A stretch of DNA of 64,000 bases from Paracoccus alkenifer (GCF_900108405.1 NZ_FNXG01000001.1:806001-870000), one strand, 5' to 3'; shown: positions 27,214 to 38,452, numbered from the stretch's first letter. A program made the numbers and translations. The notes: a model not told the origin generated them from the letters alone.

Positions 27214-28298
27214 GGGCTGAGTTCCGTCACAAGGTCATGCAGTCGGGCCGCCGCATCGGGGCGACCCAGCGAAAGCGCGGCCTGGGCCATGGTGCAGGCG
27301 CGCTGGCTGTCCGTCAGGATCGCCCGCAGATCGCGCGTCAGGCTTTCGGTGTCCAGCACCGATTCCGGCAAAAGCACCGCTGCGCCGGATTCCGCCAATG
27401 CGCGGGCGTTGGCCGACTGGTGGTTCCCGGCGGCCGAAGGGTAAGGGATGAGGATCGCCGGCCGCCCGATCACCGTCAGATCCGCCAGCGACGAGGCGCC
27501 GGCCCGGCTGACCACCAGCTGCGCGCGGGCCATGCGTTCGGGGACATCGGCGAAAAAGGGCTGCACCTCGGCCGTGATGCCGGCATCGGCATAGGCGCGG
27601 GTGACGCGGTCGGCGTCCTCGGCGCGGGCCTGATGGCTGACGGTCAGCCGCGCGCGCAGGTCCGGCGGCAGGGCGGCAACGGCGGCGGGCACCACGTCGG
27701 ACAGGCGGCGCGCGCCCTGGCTGCCGCCGATCACCAGCAGATGCAGCGGGCCGTCGCCCGGCGGCTGATAGGGCGCGGCGGCATGGTCCAGCACCGCCTG
27801 ACGCACGGGGTTGCCGACATGGGTGCCGCCGACCCCCTCGGGCAGCTCGGTCGGCCAGATGCCGCAGGCCACGCGGTCCACGCGGCGGGCAAAGATCCGG
27901 TTCACCCGCCCCATGATGCCGTTCTGTTCATGGATCATCCGCGGCACCCCCAGCAGCGAGGCCGCCCCCAGCGCCGGGATCGAGGGGTAGCCCCCGAAAC
28001 CCACAACCACCGCGGGCCGGTCGCGGCGCATGGTCCGGACGGCGGCCGCCAGCCCCTGCCCGATGCGGAATGGCGCGGCAAGCTTGCCCAGCGCGCCGCC
28101 CCGCGCCGGCGTGGCCGAGCGCACGATCTCGCGCACCACCTGCGGCGGGAAACCCGCGGCATAGCGCGCGCCCCGGTCGTCGGTGGACAGCTTGACCCGC
28201 CAGCCCTCGGCCAGCAGCCGCTCGGCCAGCGCCTGCGCGGGAAACATGTGGCCGCCGGTGCCCCCGGCTGCGATCAGCGCCAGACGCCCCCCGCTCAT
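27210..28298 (-). CDS. murG: UDP-GlcNAc--lipid I GlcNAc transferase
   Basis: Membrane-associated glycosyltransferase that converts lipid I to lipid II. The 362-aa protein starts [20 protein letters not shown] with the conserved first glycine loop, then [49 protein letters not shown] and [19 protein letters not shown]. The start is set at 28298 by overlap with the ftsW stop (4 bp); the frame is open further upstream but only as antisense-like sequence within ftsW. Confidence 0.97.
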   Translation of the reverse strand: MSGGRLALIAAGGTGGHMFPAQALAERLLAEGWRVKLSTDDRGARYAAGFPPQVVREIVRSATPARGGALGKLAAPFRIGQGLAAAVRTMRRDRPAVVVGFGGYPSIPALGAASLLGVPRMIHEQNGIMGRVNRIFARRVDRVACGIWPTELPEGVGGTHVGNPVRQAVLDHAAAPYQPPGDGPLHLLVIGGSQGARRLSDVVPAAVAALPPDLRARLTVSHQARAEDADRVTRAYADAGITAEVQPFFADVPERMARAQLVVSRAGASSLADLTVIGRPAILIPYPSAAGNHQSANARALAESGAAVLLPESVLDTESLTRDLRAILTDSQRACTMAQAALSLGRPDAAARLHDLVTELSP

Positions 28299-29461
28299 CT
28301 GCCTGCCCGCCCCAGCACGTCGGACAGCACGTTCTGGGGGCGCGCGCGGGTCAGCGCCAGCAGCATCCCCAGCGTGATCCCCGAGGCGATCACCGACGAG
28401 CCGCCGTAGCTGACAAAGGGCAGCGTCATCCCCTTGGCCGGCAGCAGCCGCACCGCGACGCCCATGTTGATCAGCGCCTGCACGCCAAAGGCGCAGGCCA
28501 GCCCCACCCCGGCGATGCGGGCAAAGGGGTCGCGTTCCCCCACCAGCCGCAAGAGCGAGCGGATGACCACGGCTCCGTATAGCGCGATGATGGTCATCAC
28601 CATGACAAAGCCGAACTCTTCGGCGGCGACGGCGATGATGAAATCGGTATGGGCGTCGGGCAGCGACCACTTTACCGTGCCCTCGCCCACGCCGACGCCG
28701 AAAAATCCGCCCTCTTGAATGGCGTTGGTAGCATAGCCGATCTGGGTGCGCGGATCGACCTCGGCCGACAGAAACCCGTTGATGCGGCGGGCGAAATGCT
28801 CGCTGTTGGCATAGGCGAACATGCCGCCAAGGCCCGCCAGCCCGATGGTGCCGGAAATCAGCACCACCGGCGCCCCGGCGACGAAGAACATCACCAGCCA
28901 GGCGAACAGCACGAGCGAGGCCTGGCCAAAGTCCGGCTGCATCGCCAAGAGCCCGATCACCACCGCGGCGACGAAAAAGGAATAGAGCCGCCCGGGCGGC
29001 CCGCCCACCGCCTGCGACGAGGCCATGAACCAGGCACACAGCGCGATGAACCCGGGCTTGAGGAACTCGGACGGCTGCACCGAGGCAAAGCCGAGGCTGA
29101 GCCAGCGCGTCGCCCCCTTGCCGAAATCGGTGCCGATGACCGGCAGCGCCAGCACCGCCAGGAACGCGCCGGCGAACAGCAGCACCCCCAGCCGGCGCAC
29201 CATCTGCGGCGACAGCATGGAAATCACCAGCATCACCGCCAGCGCCACGCCACCGAACACCGCCTGCCGGGTGACGTAATAGAACGAGGGCAGGTTGTTG
29301 CGTTCCGCCAGCGGCACCGAGGCGGCAAGCCCCAGGAGCAGCCCCAGCGCGAACAGCGCCACCACGCAGCCCAGCGACCATTTGTCCACCGTGCGCCACC
29401 AGCGCGGAAGAATCGGATCGCCCACCCGCACGGGCGTGGCGCCAAAGACCATCTCGGTCAT
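28295..29461 (-). CDS. ftsW: Septal peptidoglycan polymerase FtsW
   Basis: SEDS-family glycosyltransferase that polymerises lipid II at the septum with FtsI. The 388-aa protein has about ten hydrophobic segments, starting after a cytoplasmic N-terminus with the basic WRTVDKW stretch. Family motifs include [47 protein letters not shown], and the C-terminal [20 protein letters not shown]. Overlaps murG by 4 bp. A 278-bp gap with two convergent repeats separates it from murD upstream, so it may have a promoter of its own. Confidence 0.97.
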   Translation of the reverse strand: MTEMVFGATPVRVGDPILPRWWRTVDKWSLGCVVALFALGLLLGLAASVPLAERNNLPSFYYVTRQAVFGGVALAVMLVISMLSPQMVRRLGVLLFAGAFLAVLALPVIGTDFGKGATRWLSLGFASVQPSEFLKPGFIALCAWFMASSQAVGGPPGRLYSFFVAAVVIGLLAMQPDFGQASLVLFAWLVMFFVAGAPVVLISGTIGLAGLGGMFAYANSEHFARRINGFLSAEVDPRTQIGYATNAIQEGGFFGVGVGEGTVKWSLPDAHTDFIIAVAAEEFGFVMVMTIIALYGAVVIRSLLRLVGERDPFARIAGVGLACAFGVQALINMGVAVRLLPAKGMTLPFVSYGGSSVIASGITLGMLLALTRARPQNVLSDVLGRAGR

Positions 29462-29607
29462 GGGTTCACCGCTGTCACTGCCTCTGCTCTGTGCCCGGTT
29501 TGGCCCGGGTCTGGGCGGCAGGATAGCGCGGATGCTCGGATGGCGCTAGGAATGATTGCGTGAGGCGCTGCCGTCCCGCGCCGCGGTCTCGCAACGTCGC
29601 TGCCGCA

Positions 29608-29730
29608 GCGGGGGCCAGCCCCCGCACCCCCGGGATATTTTCACACCAAAGACGAGGCCGGCCGCCGCTTGCTCTTCGGGCGGTCCCAAATATCCCGGGG
29701 GAGGCACGAAGTGCCGGGGGCAGCGCCCCC
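29608..29730. repeat. Convergent pair of composite repeats in the ftsW-murD gap
   Basis: Plus-strand copy: stem GCGGGGGC/GCCCCCGC (29608-29625) then CCCCCGGGATATTT (29627-29640). Minus-strand copy: stem GGGGGC/GCCCCC (29716-29730), a second stem GGCAC/GTGCC (29703-29715), the same CCCCCGGGATATTT on the minus strand (29688-29701), then CCGCCCGAAG (29674-29683, minus). The pair lies head to head in the 278-bp gap between murD and ftsW; nothing else is recognisable there. Confidence 0.7.
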
Positions 29731-29739
29731 ATTGCCGGA

Positions 29740-31161
29740 TCAGCCCGGCGTGTCTTCGCCCGTTGCCAGCGCCTGCACCAGTGCGGTGAAATGCTCGCCG
29801 CGCTTCTCGAAGTTCGGGTATTGGTCGAAGCTGGCCGAGGCGGGGGCCAGCAGCACCGTGTCGCCCGGCTCAGACTCGGCGCTGGCGCGGGCGACGGCTT
29901 CCTCCATCGTACCGACGACCTCGTGCGGGGTGTCGGATAGCTGCAGGGCAAAGTCGCGGGCCGAGTGGCCGATCAGATAGGCCTTGCGGATGCGCGGGAA
30001 CAGCGGGGCAAGCGCGGCGATGCCGCCCTCTTTCCCCATGCCGCCGGCGATCCAGCGGATATTCTCGAACGCCCCCAGCGCCTTTTGCGCCGAATCGAGG
30101 TTGGTCGCCTTGGAATCGTTGACCCAGCGCACGCCGCCGATTTCAGCCACGGTCTGGCTGCGATGCGGCAACCCGGCGAAACTGTGGAACGCGGCCTCGA
30201 TATCGCGCGGGGCCAACCCGACGCTGCGGCAGGCGGCCCAGGCGGCGCAGGCGTTCTGGTGGTTATGCGCCCCCGGCAGCCCGGTGATGCCGCGCAGGTC
30301 GACCGAGGCGATCTGCCGCCCCTTGCGCCATTCGGCCAGAAACCCCTTGCGAGAGGAAACCGACCAGCCGAACCCGTCCAGCTTTTGCTCGACCGAGATG
30401 CGGATCACCCGGTCGTCCTGCGGCGACTGCCCCATCTGGTTGGCCAGATAGCGGCCCTCGTCCTCGTCCACGCCGATGATGCAGCGGTCGGGACCGCCCT
30501 CGGCGAACAGCCGGCGCTTGGCGGCGAAATAGCCGCCCATGCCGGCATGGCGGTCCAGATGATCGGGCGACAGGTTGGTGAAAACGGCCACGTCCGGGGT
30601 CAGCGCCCGGGCAAGCTCGGTCTGATAGGACGAGAGTTCCAGCACCAGCACCTCGGCATCGACGGGCGGCTCCAGCGCCAGCACCCCGGTGCCGATATTG
30701 CCGCCCATCTGGGTCGGCCGGCCGGTTTCGCGCAGGATGTGGTGGATCAGCGCCGTGGTGGTGGATTTCCCGTTCGAGCCGGTGACGCAGATCACCCGCG
30801 GGGCCGTGTCGAACGCCGCCCAGTCCGCCGCGCCGAAGCTGCGGAAGAACAGGCCGATGTCGTTGTCGACCGGCACCCCGCGGCGCAGCGCCTGCGCGAT
30901 CGCTGGGTGCGGCTGCGGATAAAGATGCGGGATCCCGGGCGAGGTGATCAGCGCATCCACCGGATCGCGCCAACCCGCGTCGCGGGTCAGGTCGGCCAGC
31001 GCCAACCCCTCGGCCTCGGCCTGGGCGCGGGTCTCGGCGCTGTCGTCCCAAGCGATGACGCGGGCGCCGCCCTCGCGCAGCGCCGCCGCGGTGGCGCGGC
31101 CCGAGCGGCCGAGGCCGAGAACGGCGATGGTCTGGTTCTGGACGCCCTGGACGGGGATCAT
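29740..31161 (-). CDS. murD: UDP-N-acetylmuramoylalanine--D-glutamate ligase
   Basis: Adds D-glutamate to UDP-MurNAc-L-Ala. The 473-aa protein begins [20 protein letters not shown], has Walker [50 protein letters not shown], and [20 protein letters not shown]. Start 31161 is the ATG before the conserved N-terminus; the frame is open further upstream through hairpin sequence. It is bordered on both sides by non-coding gaps with strong stem-loops, unlike the tightly packed neighbours. Confidence 0.97.
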   Translation of the reverse strand: MIPVQGVQNQTIAVLGLGRSGRATAAALREGGARVIAWDDSAETRAQAEAEGLALADLTRDAGWRDPVDALITSPGIPHLYPQPHPAIAQALRRGVPVDNDIGLFFRSFGAADWAAFDTAPRVICVTGSNGKSTTTALIHHILRETGRPTQMGGNIGTGVLALEPPVDAEVLVLELSSYQTELARALTPDVAVFTNLSPDHLDRHAGMGGYFAAKRRLFAEGGPDRCIIGVDEDEGRYLANQMGQSPQDDRVIRISVEQKLDGFGWSVSSRKGFLAEWRKGRQIASVDLRGITGLPGAHNHQNACAAWAACRSVGLAPRDIEAAFHSFAGLPHRSQTVAEIGGVRWVNDSKATNLDSAQKALGAFENIRWIAGGMGKEGGIAALAPLFPRIRKAYLIGHSARDFALQLSDTPHEVVGTMEEAVARASAESEPGDTVLLAPASASFDQYPNFEKRGEHFTALVQALATGEDTPG

Positions 31162-31188
31162 GGTCTGGTCCTTGCGGAGAGAAAGGAA

Positions 31189-31255
31189 CCCGGGGCCCGC
31201 CCCCGGGCCACTACCATGGCCTTGTTCGCTGAAAACAATCCACCGGATTGTTTTC
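31189..31255 (-). other. Two stem-loops between mraY and murD
   Basis: GAAAACAATCC/GGATTGTTTTC (31231-31255) is a perfect 11-bp stem with a 3-nt loop; CCCGGGG/CCCCGGG (31189-31207) is a 7-bp stem with a 5-nt loop, followed on the minus strand by TTCCTTTCTC. AGGATATTT nearby (31273-31281) recalls the composite repeat. They may modulate read-through or mRNA processing inside the dcw operon. Confidence 0.6.
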
Positions 31256-31293
31256 CGGGCGCTCACAAGCCCAGGATATTTGTGGACAGAAGA

Positions 31294-32373
31294 TCAGCGC
31301 AGCTTCAGCGTGGACAGCCCGATCAGCGCCAGGATCACCGCGATGATCCAGAAGCGGATGACGATCTGCGGCTCGGCCCAGCCCTTTTTCTCGAAATGAT
31401 GGTGGATCGGGGCCATCAGGAACACGCGGCGGCCGGTGCGCTTGAAATAGGCGACCTGAATGATGACCGACAGCGCCTCGACCACGAACAGCCCGCCGAC
31501 GATGGCCAGCACGATTTCATGCTTGATGCAGACCGCGATGGCACCCAGCGCGCCGCCAAGGGCAAGGCTGCCGGTGTCGCCCATGAACACCGCCGCGGGG
31601 GGGGCGTTATACCACAGGAACCCCAGCCCTCCGCCGATCAGGGCCGCGATGAAGACCGCGATCTCGCCGGTGCCGGGGACGAAATGCACGCCCAGGTAGT
31701 TGGCGAAATTGGCGTGGCCGACCAGATAGGCGATGATGCCGAAGGTTGCGGCGGCAACCATCACCGGGCCGATGGCCAGCCCGTCCAGCCCGTCGGTCAG
31801 GTTCACCGCATTGGCCGCGCCGACGATGACGATCATCGTAAAGGGGACGTAGAAGATCCCGAGGTTGATCAGCACGTTCTTGAGAAACGGCAGCGCCAGT
31901 TGCCCCGACAGCGCCGGCGTCTGCAACCACATCACCGCCAGCCCCGCCAGCGCGCCCACCAGCAGCCCCAGCCCCATGCGGATACGCCCCGACACGCCGT
32001 CGTGGTGATGCTTGGTCACCTTGGCGAAGTCGTCGGCAAAGCCGATGGCGGCGAATGCGGCCGTGACCAGCAGCACGATCCAGACATAGGCGTTGTCCAG
32101 CCGCGCCCACAGCAGGGTCGAGATGAACAGCGCCGACAGGATCAGGAAACCGCCCATGGTCGGCGTGCCCGCCTTGGCGAAATGGTCGGGGCCGACGTCG
32201 CGCAGCGGCTGGCCCTTTTTCTGCTTGACCCGCAGCCAGTCGATGATCGGCCGTCCAAAGACGAACCCGAACAGCAGCGCCGTAAAGAACGCCGCCCCCG
32301 AGCGAAAGGTGATATAGCGAAACAGGTTGAACAGGCCGCCATCGTCGGACAGGTCCGCCAGCCAATACAGCAT
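31294..32373 (-). CDS. mraY: Phospho-N-acetylmuramoyl-pentapeptide-transferase
   Basis: Ten-helix membrane enzyme that transfers phospho-MurNAc-pentapeptide to undecaprenyl phosphate, giving lipid I. The 359-aa protein has [20 protein letters not shown], the aspartate pair in [37 protein letters not shown], and the cytoplasmic [20 protein letters not shown]. The start at 32373 gives the normal [20 protein letters not shown] opening. Lies 4 bp after murF. Confidence 0.97.
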   Translation of the reverse strand: MLYWLADLSDDGGLFNLFRYITFRSGAAFFTALLFGFVFGRPIIDWLRVKQKKGQPLRDVGPDHFAKAGTPTMGGFLILSALFISTLLWARLDNAYVWIVLLVTAAFAAIGFADDFAKVTKHHHDGVSGRIRMGLGLLVGALAGLAVMWLQTPALSGQLALPFLKNVLINLGIFYVPFTMIVIVGAANAVNLTDGLDGLAIGPVMVAAATFGIIAYLVGHANFANYLGVHFVPGTGEIAVFIAALIGGGLGFLWYNAPPAAVFMGDTGSLALGGALGAIAVCIKHEIVLAIVGGLFVVEALSVIIQVAYFKRTGRRVFLMAPIHHHFEKKGWAEPQIVIRFWIIAVILALIGLSTLKLR

Positions 32374-32377
32374 GATT

Positions 32378-33763
32378 TCAGCCCTCGTTACTTGGTTTCT
32401 GCGGCGTCTGACGCGCCTTGCGGATCGCGTCAACCACGCTGGCGACGCGCGAGCCCTTGGACCCTTTCACGAACACGACATCGCCGTCCTGGACCAGTTC
32501 CCCCGCGCGGGCACAAAGCTCGGCGGCATCCTCGGCCCAGATCCCGCGGCGGGTTTCCGGCAGCGCCTGGAACAGGTGGCGCATTCGCGGGCCGCAGGCA
32601 TGGACCAGCGCAACCTGCTGCATCTGCGGGAAATCGGCGACGGCGCGGTGCAGGGCGTTTTCGTCCGCGCCCAGTTCCAGCATGTCGCCGAGGATCGCGA
32701 CCCGGCGGCCCGCGGGCATCGCGGCCAGCGTCGCCAGCCCGGCGGCAAGGCTGGTCGGGTTGGCGTTGTAGCTGTCGTCGATCAGGGTGATCCCGCCGAT
32801 CTGTTCGACCCCGCCGCGGCCCTTGTAGGGGCGCCAGTCCGACAGGCCCCGCGCCGCGGCCGCGGGATCGGCGCCCAGCGCGGCGGCGGCGGCCAGCACG
32901 CCCACCGCGTTGCCGGTGAAATGCGCGCCGGTGGTGGCGAGGGTGAAATCAACCTCGCCATCACCGATCCGGGCGCGGACATTCGTGCGGCCATCCTCGA
33001 CCTGCGCGGACAGGGCGTGGGCCTCGGCCCCCGCGCCAAAGCCGGTGACGGTGGCGCCTGCCGCCTGCGCGGCGGCCGTCAGGATCGGCGTGACCCCCAG
33101 CCCCTGCGGGATGATGGCGTGGCCGCCCGGCTCCAACCCCTCGAAGATCGAGGCTTTTTCGGCGGCGATACCGTCGATCGAGCCAAACGCCTCCATATGC
33201 GCGGGGGCGACGGTGGTGATCATCGCGACATGCGGGCGGGCCATGCGCGACAGCGGCGCGATCTCGCCGGGGTGGTTCATGCCAAGTTCAAGGATGGCGA
33301 AATCGGTGTCCGCCGGCATCCGCGCCAGCGTCAGCGGCACGCCCCAGTGGTTGTTCAGGCTGGCCTCGGCGGCGTGGACGCGCCCCAGGGGGGCCAGCGC
33401 CGCGGCGGCCATGTCCTTGGTCGAGGTCTTGCCGACCGAGCCGGTGATCGCCAGCATCCGCGCGCGGGTCCGGGCGCGGGCGGTGCGACCCAGAGCCTCA
33501 AGCGCGGGGACCACATCCGCGACCAGCAGCAGCGGGGCGTCGGCAGCCACCCCTTCGGGGATGCGGCTGACCAGCGCGGCGGCGGCGCCCCGTTCCAGCG
33601 CCTGCGCCACGAAATCATGGCCGTCGCGCGCATCCTTCAGCGCCACGAACAGATCGCCCGGGGCCAGCGTGCGGGTGTCGATGGAAATGCCGCTTGCCGC
33701 CCAGTCGGCGGTCGCGCGCCCGCCGGTGGCAGCGGCGGCGTCCTGCGCGGTCCACAGCGTCAT
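32378..33763 (-). CDS. murF: UDP-MurNAc-tripeptide--D-Ala-D-Ala ligase
   Basis: Adds the D-Ala-D-Ala made by Ddl, completing the pentapeptide precursor. The 461-aa protein has the N-terminal [20 protein letters not shown] fold, Walker [52 protein letters not shown] and [20 protein letters not shown]. The start overlaps the murE stop by 4 bp and mraY follows after 4 bp. Confidence 0.97.
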   Translation of the reverse strand: MTLWTAQDAAAATGGRATADWAASGISIDTRTLAPGDLFVALKDARDGHDFVAQALERGAAAALVSRIPEGVAADAPLLLVADVVPALEALGRTARARTRARMLAITGSVGKTSTKDMAAAALAPLGRVHAAEASLNNHWGVPLTLARMPADTDFAILELGMNHPGEIAPLSRMARPHVAMITTVAPAHMEAFGSIDGIAAEKASIFEGLEPGGHAIIPQGLGVTPILTAAAQAAGATVTGFGAGAEAHALSAQVEDGRTNVRARIGDGEVDFTLATTGAHFTGNAVGVLAAAAALGADPAAAARGLSDWRPYKGRGGVEQIGGITLIDDSYNANPTSLAAGLATLAAMPAGRRVAILGDMLELGADENALHRAVADFPQMQQVALVHACGPRMRHLFQALPETRRGIWAEDAAELCARAGELVQDGDVVFVKGSKGSRVASVVDAIRKARQTPQKPSNEG

Positions 33764-35247
33764 ATCATGCCATCCAGCGCGGCCACGGCCACCGAGGCCT
33801 GTTCCGCATCGTCAAAGGGAAACACATCCGAGCCGATGATCTGCCCGGTCTCATGGCCCTTGCCGGCGATCAGCAGCGCGTCGCCGGGTTCCAGCACATC
33901 GACGGCGCGCAGGATCGCCTCGGCCCGGTCGCCGACCTCGGTGGCGTCGGGGCCGGCGCCTTGCAGCACCGCGGCGCGGATCGCAGAGGGGTCTTCGCTG
34001 CGGGGGTTGTCGTCGGTGACGAACACCACGTCGGCGTATTCGCGGGCCGCCGCACCCATCAGCGGGCGCTTGGCGCGGTCGCGGTCGCCGCCGGCGCCGA
34101 TCACTGCGACGATGCGGCCCATCACATGCGGGCGCAGCGATTGCAGTGCCGCGATCACCGCGCCGGGCTTGTGGGCGTAATCGACGAACACCGCGGCGCC
34201 GTTGGTGCGGCGGGCGGCCAGCTGCATCCGGCCGCGCACGGTTTCCAGCCCCGGCAGCGCCGCGATCACCGCCCCGGGGTCGGCGCCGGTCGCCATGCAC
34301 AACCCGGCGGCGCACAGCACGTTTTCCGCCTGAAAGCCACCGATGAGGTTCAGGCGGATCAGATGCGTGCGGCCATGGGCGGAAAACCGCAGCTCTTGCC
34401 CGGTGGCGTCATAGCGCTGGCCGAGGATGCGCAGGTCGCAGCCCTCGCCGCGGCCATAGGTGGTCACGGCCAGCCCGCGCGCCTGCGCGATCCCCGCCGC
34501 CTGCCGGCCGCGTTCGTCATCGGTGCAGATCACCGCCGCCGCGCCGGGTTCAAGGATACGGTCGAACAGCAGCGCCTTGGCGGCGAAATAGCTGTCGAAA
34601 TCCTGATGATAATCCAGATGGTCCTGGCTGAAGTTGGTGAACGCGCCCGCCGCCACCCGCACCCCGTCCAGCCGCCGCTGGTCAAGCCCGTGGCTCGACG
34701 CCTCCATCGCGGCATGGGTGACGCCGGCGAAAGCGGCCTCGGACAGCACCCGGTGCAGGGTGATCGGCTCGGGGGTGGTGTGGGCGAGGCGTGCGGAATA
34801 ATCGCCCTCGACCCCCATGGTGCCCAGGCTGATCGCGCGCAGCCCCAGCGCCTGCCAGATCTGGCGGGTGAAATTCGCAACCGAGGTTTTCCCCGAGGTG
34901 CCCGTCACCGCCACCACCGTCTCGGGCTGCGATTCGAACCACAGCGCGGCAGCGCCGGCCAGTGCAGCGCGCGGATCCTGGGCCACGACCAGCGCCACCC
35001 CCGACCCGGCCAGCGCATCAGCCGCCATCGCCGCGCCCTGCCGGTCGGTCAGCACCGCCGCCGCCCCCTGCCGCAGCGCATAGGTGATGAATTCGCCGCC
35101 GTGGACCTCGGACCCGGGCAGCGCCGCGAACAGATACCCCTCGCGCACCTGCCGCGAATCGACGGCAAGGCCGGCGATCTGCGGGTCGCGCCCGTCTGCC
35201 GCCCTCAGCCCCAGCAGGGACAGTTTCTTTCCGGTTTTATCCGCCAT
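33760..35247 (-). CDS. murE: UDP-MurNAc-L-Ala-D-Glu--meso-diaminopimelate ligase
   Basis: Adds meso-diaminopimelate to the wall precursor. The 495-aa protein has Walker A AVTGTSGKTSVANFTRQIW, MEASSHGLDQRRLDGVRVAA, NFSQDHLDYHQDFDSYFAAK, and FVTDDNPRSEDPSAIR; the DNPR motif marks specificity for diaminopimelate rather than lysine, as expected for a Gram-negative wall. Start ATG 35247 lies next to an in-frame TTG at 35250. Twelve bp separate it from ftsI. Confidence 0.97.
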   Translation of the reverse strand: MADKTGKKLSLLGLRAADGRDPQIAGLAVDSRQVREGYLFAALPGSEVHGGEFITYALRQGAAAVLTDRQGAAMAADALAGSGVALVVAQDPRAALAGAAALWFESQPETVVAVTGTSGKTSVANFTRQIWQALGLRAISLGTMGVEGDYSARLAHTTPEPITLHRVLSEAAFAGVTHAAMEASSHGLDQRRLDGVRVAAGAFTNFSQDHLDYHQDFDSYFAAKALLFDRILEPGAAAVICTDDERGRQAAGIAQARGLAVTTYGRGEGCDLRILGQRYDATGQELRFSAHGRTHLIRLNLIGGFQAENVLCAAGLCMATGADPGAVIAALPGLETVRGRMQLAARRTNGAAVFVDYAHKPGAVIAALQSLRPHVMGRIVAVIGAGGDRDRAKRPLMGAAAREYADVVFVTDDNPRSEDPSAIRAAVLQGAGPDATEVGDRAEAILRAVDVLEPGDALLIAGKGHETGQIIGSDVFPFDDAEQASVAVAALDGMI

Positions 35248-35259
35248 CAACCCTTGTCC

Positions 35260-37062
35260 TTATCTTGCCGAGATCCTTACGGCATCGGCCGGACGGGGTT
35301 CAATGACGGGCAGTTTCACGTCATCGGGACGCAGCCCCAGCAGCGGCGACAGCCGCTCGACCAGCGCGGCGGCGACCGGCGCAGCGGTGGCGCCCGCGGT
35401 GCGCAGCTCGCCCCCGCCCGCGACCGAGACCTTGGGTTCGTCCAGCGTCACCACCAGCACATAGACCGGCTTGTCCGCCGGATACATCGCTGCAAAGGTC
35501 GAGACGTTGCGGTTCTTGTAATAGCCGCCGCCGGGGCGGGGCTTGTCGGCGGTGCCGGTCTTGCCGCCGACCTGATAGCCCGCGACCTCGGCCTGACGTG
35601 CGGTGCCCTTGGTCACCACATAGCGCAGCAGGTCGCGCGCGGCGCCGGCGGCGCGCGGCGACAGCACCTGTTCGCCCTGCAACGGTTCCTTGCGGTGGAC
35701 CAGCGTCGGGCGCACCCGCCGCCCGTCATTGGCCAGCGTCGCATAGGCCGAGGCCAGATGCAGGGGGCTCGCCGCCAGCCCGTGGCCAAAGGACACGGTG
35801 GCCGCGGTCACCGCCGGCCAGCGCCGCGGCACGATGGGCTTGCCGGTCGGCGCCTCGGTCATCTCGATGGGCGTCGGCTCGAAAAACCCCAGATCCCTGA
35901 GGAAACGCTGCTGGCGTTCCGGCCCCAGCATCTGCGCGATCCGCACCGTGGCCACGTTCGAGGATTTGCCGATCACGTCCTTGACCGACAGGTCGCGGCC
36001 GTAGTTGTGGAAATCATGGATCAGGTATTTCCCGATCTTCATCGGGGAACTGGCGTTGATCATCGTGTTGACGTTGATCAGCCCCTCGTCGATGGCCTGC
36101 GCCACCGGAAAGATCTTGAAGGTCGAGCCAAGCTCATACTGCCCCTGCACCGCGCGATTGAACAGCGGGCTGTCCGAGGGATCACCCTTGAGCAGGGGCT
36201 TGGGCCGGTCGTTGGGGTCGAAATCGGGCAGGCTGGCCATGGCGACGATTTCACCCGAGGCCACCTCCATCAGGATGCCGGTGGCGCCTTTGGCGTTCAT
36301 CACCTTCATGCCGTTGGCCAGAACCTCCTCCATCGCGGCCTGCGCGGTCAGGTCGATGGACAGTTGCAGCGGCGCGCCGGCATTGGCGGGGTCGCGCAGC
36401 CAGCCGTCAAAGGCTTTCTCGACGCCGGCCATGCCCAGCACCTCGGCGGAACTGACGCCCTCGGCCCCGAATTGCGAGCCGCCAAGGATGTGGCTGGCCA
36501 GATTGCCGTTGGGGTAAAGCCGCATCTCGCGCGGGCCGAACACCAGACCCGGCTCGCCGATGTCGTGGACGGCCTGCATCTGTTCGGGGCTGAGCTTTTT
36601 CTTGATCCAGACGAATTTGCGTTCCCCGGTCAGGTCACGCTTCAACCGCTCGGCGTCGAGGTCGGGAAAGATCCTTGCCAGCTTGGCCGCGGCGGTGGCC
36701 GGGTCCACCAGATCCTGCGGATGCGCGTAAAGCGCGTGGGTGGACAGGTTCGTCGCCAGCACCCGCCCGCGCCGGTCCACGATGTCGGCCCGCTGCGAAA
36801 TGATCTGCGCGCCCGAGGCATGGACGCGCGGCTCGCTGGGCTGGCTCGAGGCCATCGCCCCCATCCGCAACCCCACCGTGGCAAAGGCCAGCATGAAGCC
36901 CAGCGCCATCCACTTGATCCGCCCCTCGGCCCGGCGGCGGGCGCGGTCCTGGATCTCGGCATGGCGGCGGGCGCGCAGCTCGGCCTCGATCTCGTCGGGG
37001 TCTTGCCCGGCCTGTCGGGCGCTGAGGATGCGGGCCAGAGGGCGCAAGGGGGTGCGGATCAT
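35260..37062 (-). CDS. ftsI: Septal transpeptidase FtsI (PBP3)
   Basis: Class B penicillin-binding protein that cross-links septal wall with FtsW. The 600-aa protein has a basic cytoplasmic tail, one transmembrane segment (WMALGFMLAFATVGLRMGAM), a pedestal domain and a transpeptidase domain with the nucleophile in ELGSTFKIFPVAQA, KSSNVATVRIAQ, and YQVGGKTGTADKPRPGGGYY. Start ATG 37062 is supported by AGGAG 8 nt upstream; a GTG at 37071 overlapping the ftsL stop lacks proper spacing. Confidence 0.97.
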   Translation of the reverse strand: MIRTPLRPLARILSARQAGQDPDEIEAELRARRHAEIQDRARRRAEGRIKWMALGFMLAFATVGLRMGAMASSQPSEPRVHASGAQIISQRADIVDRRGRVLATNLSTHALYAHPQDLVDPATAAAKLARIFPDLDAERLKRDLTGERKFVWIKKKLSPEQMQAVHDIGEPGLVFGPREMRLYPNGNLASHILGGSQFGAEGVSSAEVLGMAGVEKAFDGWLRDPANAGAPLQLSIDLTAQAAMEEVLANGMKVMNAKGATGILMEVASGEIVAMASLPDFDPNDRPKPLLKGDPSDSPLFNRAVQGQYELGSTFKIFPVAQAIDEGLINVNTMINASSPMKIGKYLIHDFHNYGRDLSVKDVIGKSSNVATVRIAQMLGPERQQRFLRDLGFFEPTPIEMTEAPTGKPIVPRRWPAVTAATVSFGHGLAASPLHLASAYATLANDGRRVRPTLVHRKEPLQGEQVLSPRAAGAARDLLRYVVTKGTARQAEVAGYQVGGKTGTADKPRPGGGYYKNRNVSTFAAMYPADKPVYVLVVTLDEPKVSVAGGGELRTAGATAAPVAAALVERLSPLLGLRPDDVKLPVIEPRPADAVRISAR

Positions 37063-37067
37063 GGCAA

Positions 37068-37493
37068 TCACTCCTGCGGGGAACGGTCAGCGGCGGCGGG
37101 GGCGGCAAAGCCAGGGCGGAACGGGCGCGGCGGCGGCGCGCCCAGGTTGCCGGACGGCAGCGGCGCCACCCAGTCGTCGTCTTCGGGGGGCGCAGGCAGG
37201 TCGGGCGGGGGATAGTCGATGTTGCGCGGGCCGCCGAACTGGTTCGACTGCACCGGCGCCAGCCGCAGCCGTTCGAAATTCATGTCGACCAGCTGGCGCA
37301 GCCGCTCGGGGCGGTTGAGATAGGCCCATTCCGCACGCAGCACGCCCAGCGTCTCGCGCAGGCCGGCGATCTCGCGCTGGACGGACTGCATCCGGTCCAC
37401 CTGCGCCTGCGTGCGGTAGTTTTCGCGGTAAGCCCAGAACGCCAGCGCCATCACCACCAGCGCCGCGGCAAGATAAAGCAGCGGCCGCATCAC
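37068..37493 (-). CDS. ftsL: Cell division protein FtsL
   Basis: Small bitopic divisome protein that activates FtsW-FtsI. The 141-aa protein starts with one transmembrane helix ([20 protein letters not shown]), followed by a coiled-coil segment ([40 protein letters not shown]) and a proline-rich tail. The [10 protein letters not shown] motif is typical of alphaproteobacterial FtsL. The start overlaps the rsmH stop by 4 bp. Confidence 0.93.
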   Translation of the reverse strand: MMRPLLYLAAALVVMALAFWAYRENYRTQAQVDRMQSVQREIAGLRETLGVLRAEWAYLNRPERLRQLVDMNFERLRLAPVQSNQFGGPRNIDYPPPDLPAPPEDDDWVAPLPSGNLGAPPPRPFRPGFAAPAAADRSPQE

Positions 37494-38452
37494 ACACCCC
37501 CGGGCAGTCGCGGCAGGCCCAGCCGCGCCGGATCGGCACGGCCCGCGGGGGCATCGGTGCGCCGGGCCACGCGCAGAAAGGCCGAGCGCGCGCGGGGGTT
37601 CGCGGCCAGTTCATCCGCATCCGCGCCGATGGCGCGGCGGAACGGCAGGGTAAAGGCGGGCGGCTCCAGCAGGGTTTCGGGCGCGTGCCGGCTGCCTCCG
37701 CCGGCGGCATTGGCGCGCGCCTGCATGAAGCGCTTGACCACGCGGTCTTCCAGCGAATGAAAGCTGACCACCGCCAGATGCCCGCCGGGCTTGAGCGCGC
37801 GCTCGGCGGCCTCAAGCCCCGCCAGCAGCTGGCCGAATTCGTCGTTCACCCAGATTCGGATGGCCTGAAAGCTGCGGGTGGCGAGGTGGCTTTGCCCCGG
37901 TTTCGGGCGCGGCAGGCAGGATTGCACCACCTCGGCCAGCTGCGCGGTGGTGGCCAGCGGCCGCGCGGCGACGATGGCGCGGGCGATGCGGCGGGCGGCG
38001 CGTTCCTCGCCATAGTAATGCAGCACATCGGCGATGCGCGATTCCTCGGCGGAGTTCAGCAGATCGGCGGCCGACGGCCCCGCCTGCCCCATCCGCATGT
38101 CCAGCGGCCCGTCACGCAGAAAGGAAAACCCGCGTTCCGGCTGGTCAAGCTGCATCGAGCTGACGCCAAGGTCCAGCACCACCCCGTCCACCGGCCCCCC
38201 GGCCAGCGCGTCCAGTTCGGAAAACGTGCCCTGCACCAGCCGCAGCCGGGCGCCGTAGTCCCCGGCCCAGGGCGAGGCCATCGCAAACACCGCCGGGTCG
38301 CGGTCGATGCCGATCACAAGCTCGGCGCCCGCCGCCAGCAACCCGCGCGCATAACCGCCCGCACCGAAGGTGCCGTCAACCCAGACCCCACGCACCGGCG
38401 CAACCGCCGCCAGCAGCGGGTTCAGCAGCACGGGAACATGCGGGGCGTCCAT
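37490..38452 (-). CDS. rsmH: 16S rRNA (cytosine-1402-N4)-methyltransferase
   Basis: SAM-dependent enzyme that methylates N4 of C1402 in the ribosomal P site. The 320-aa protein has [72 protein letters not shown] and [14 protein letters not shown]. The start shares one base with the mraZ stop and the stop overlaps ftsL by 4 bp. Confidence 0.97.
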   Translation of the reverse strand: MDAPHVPVLLNPLLAAVAPVRGVWVDGTFGAGGYARGLLAAGAELVIGIDRDPAVFAMASPWAGDYGARLRLVQGTFSELDALAGGPVDGVVLDLGVSSMQLDQPERGFSFLRDGPLDMRMGQAGPSAADLLNSAEESRIADVLHYYGEERAARRIARAIVAARPLATTAQLAEVVQSCLPRPKPGQSHLATRSFQAIRIWVNDEFGQLLAGLEAAERALKPGGHLAVVSFHSLEDRVVKRFMQARANAAGGGSRHAPETLLEPPAFTLPFRRAIGADADELAANPRARSAFLRVARRTDAPAGRADPARLGLPRLPGGV

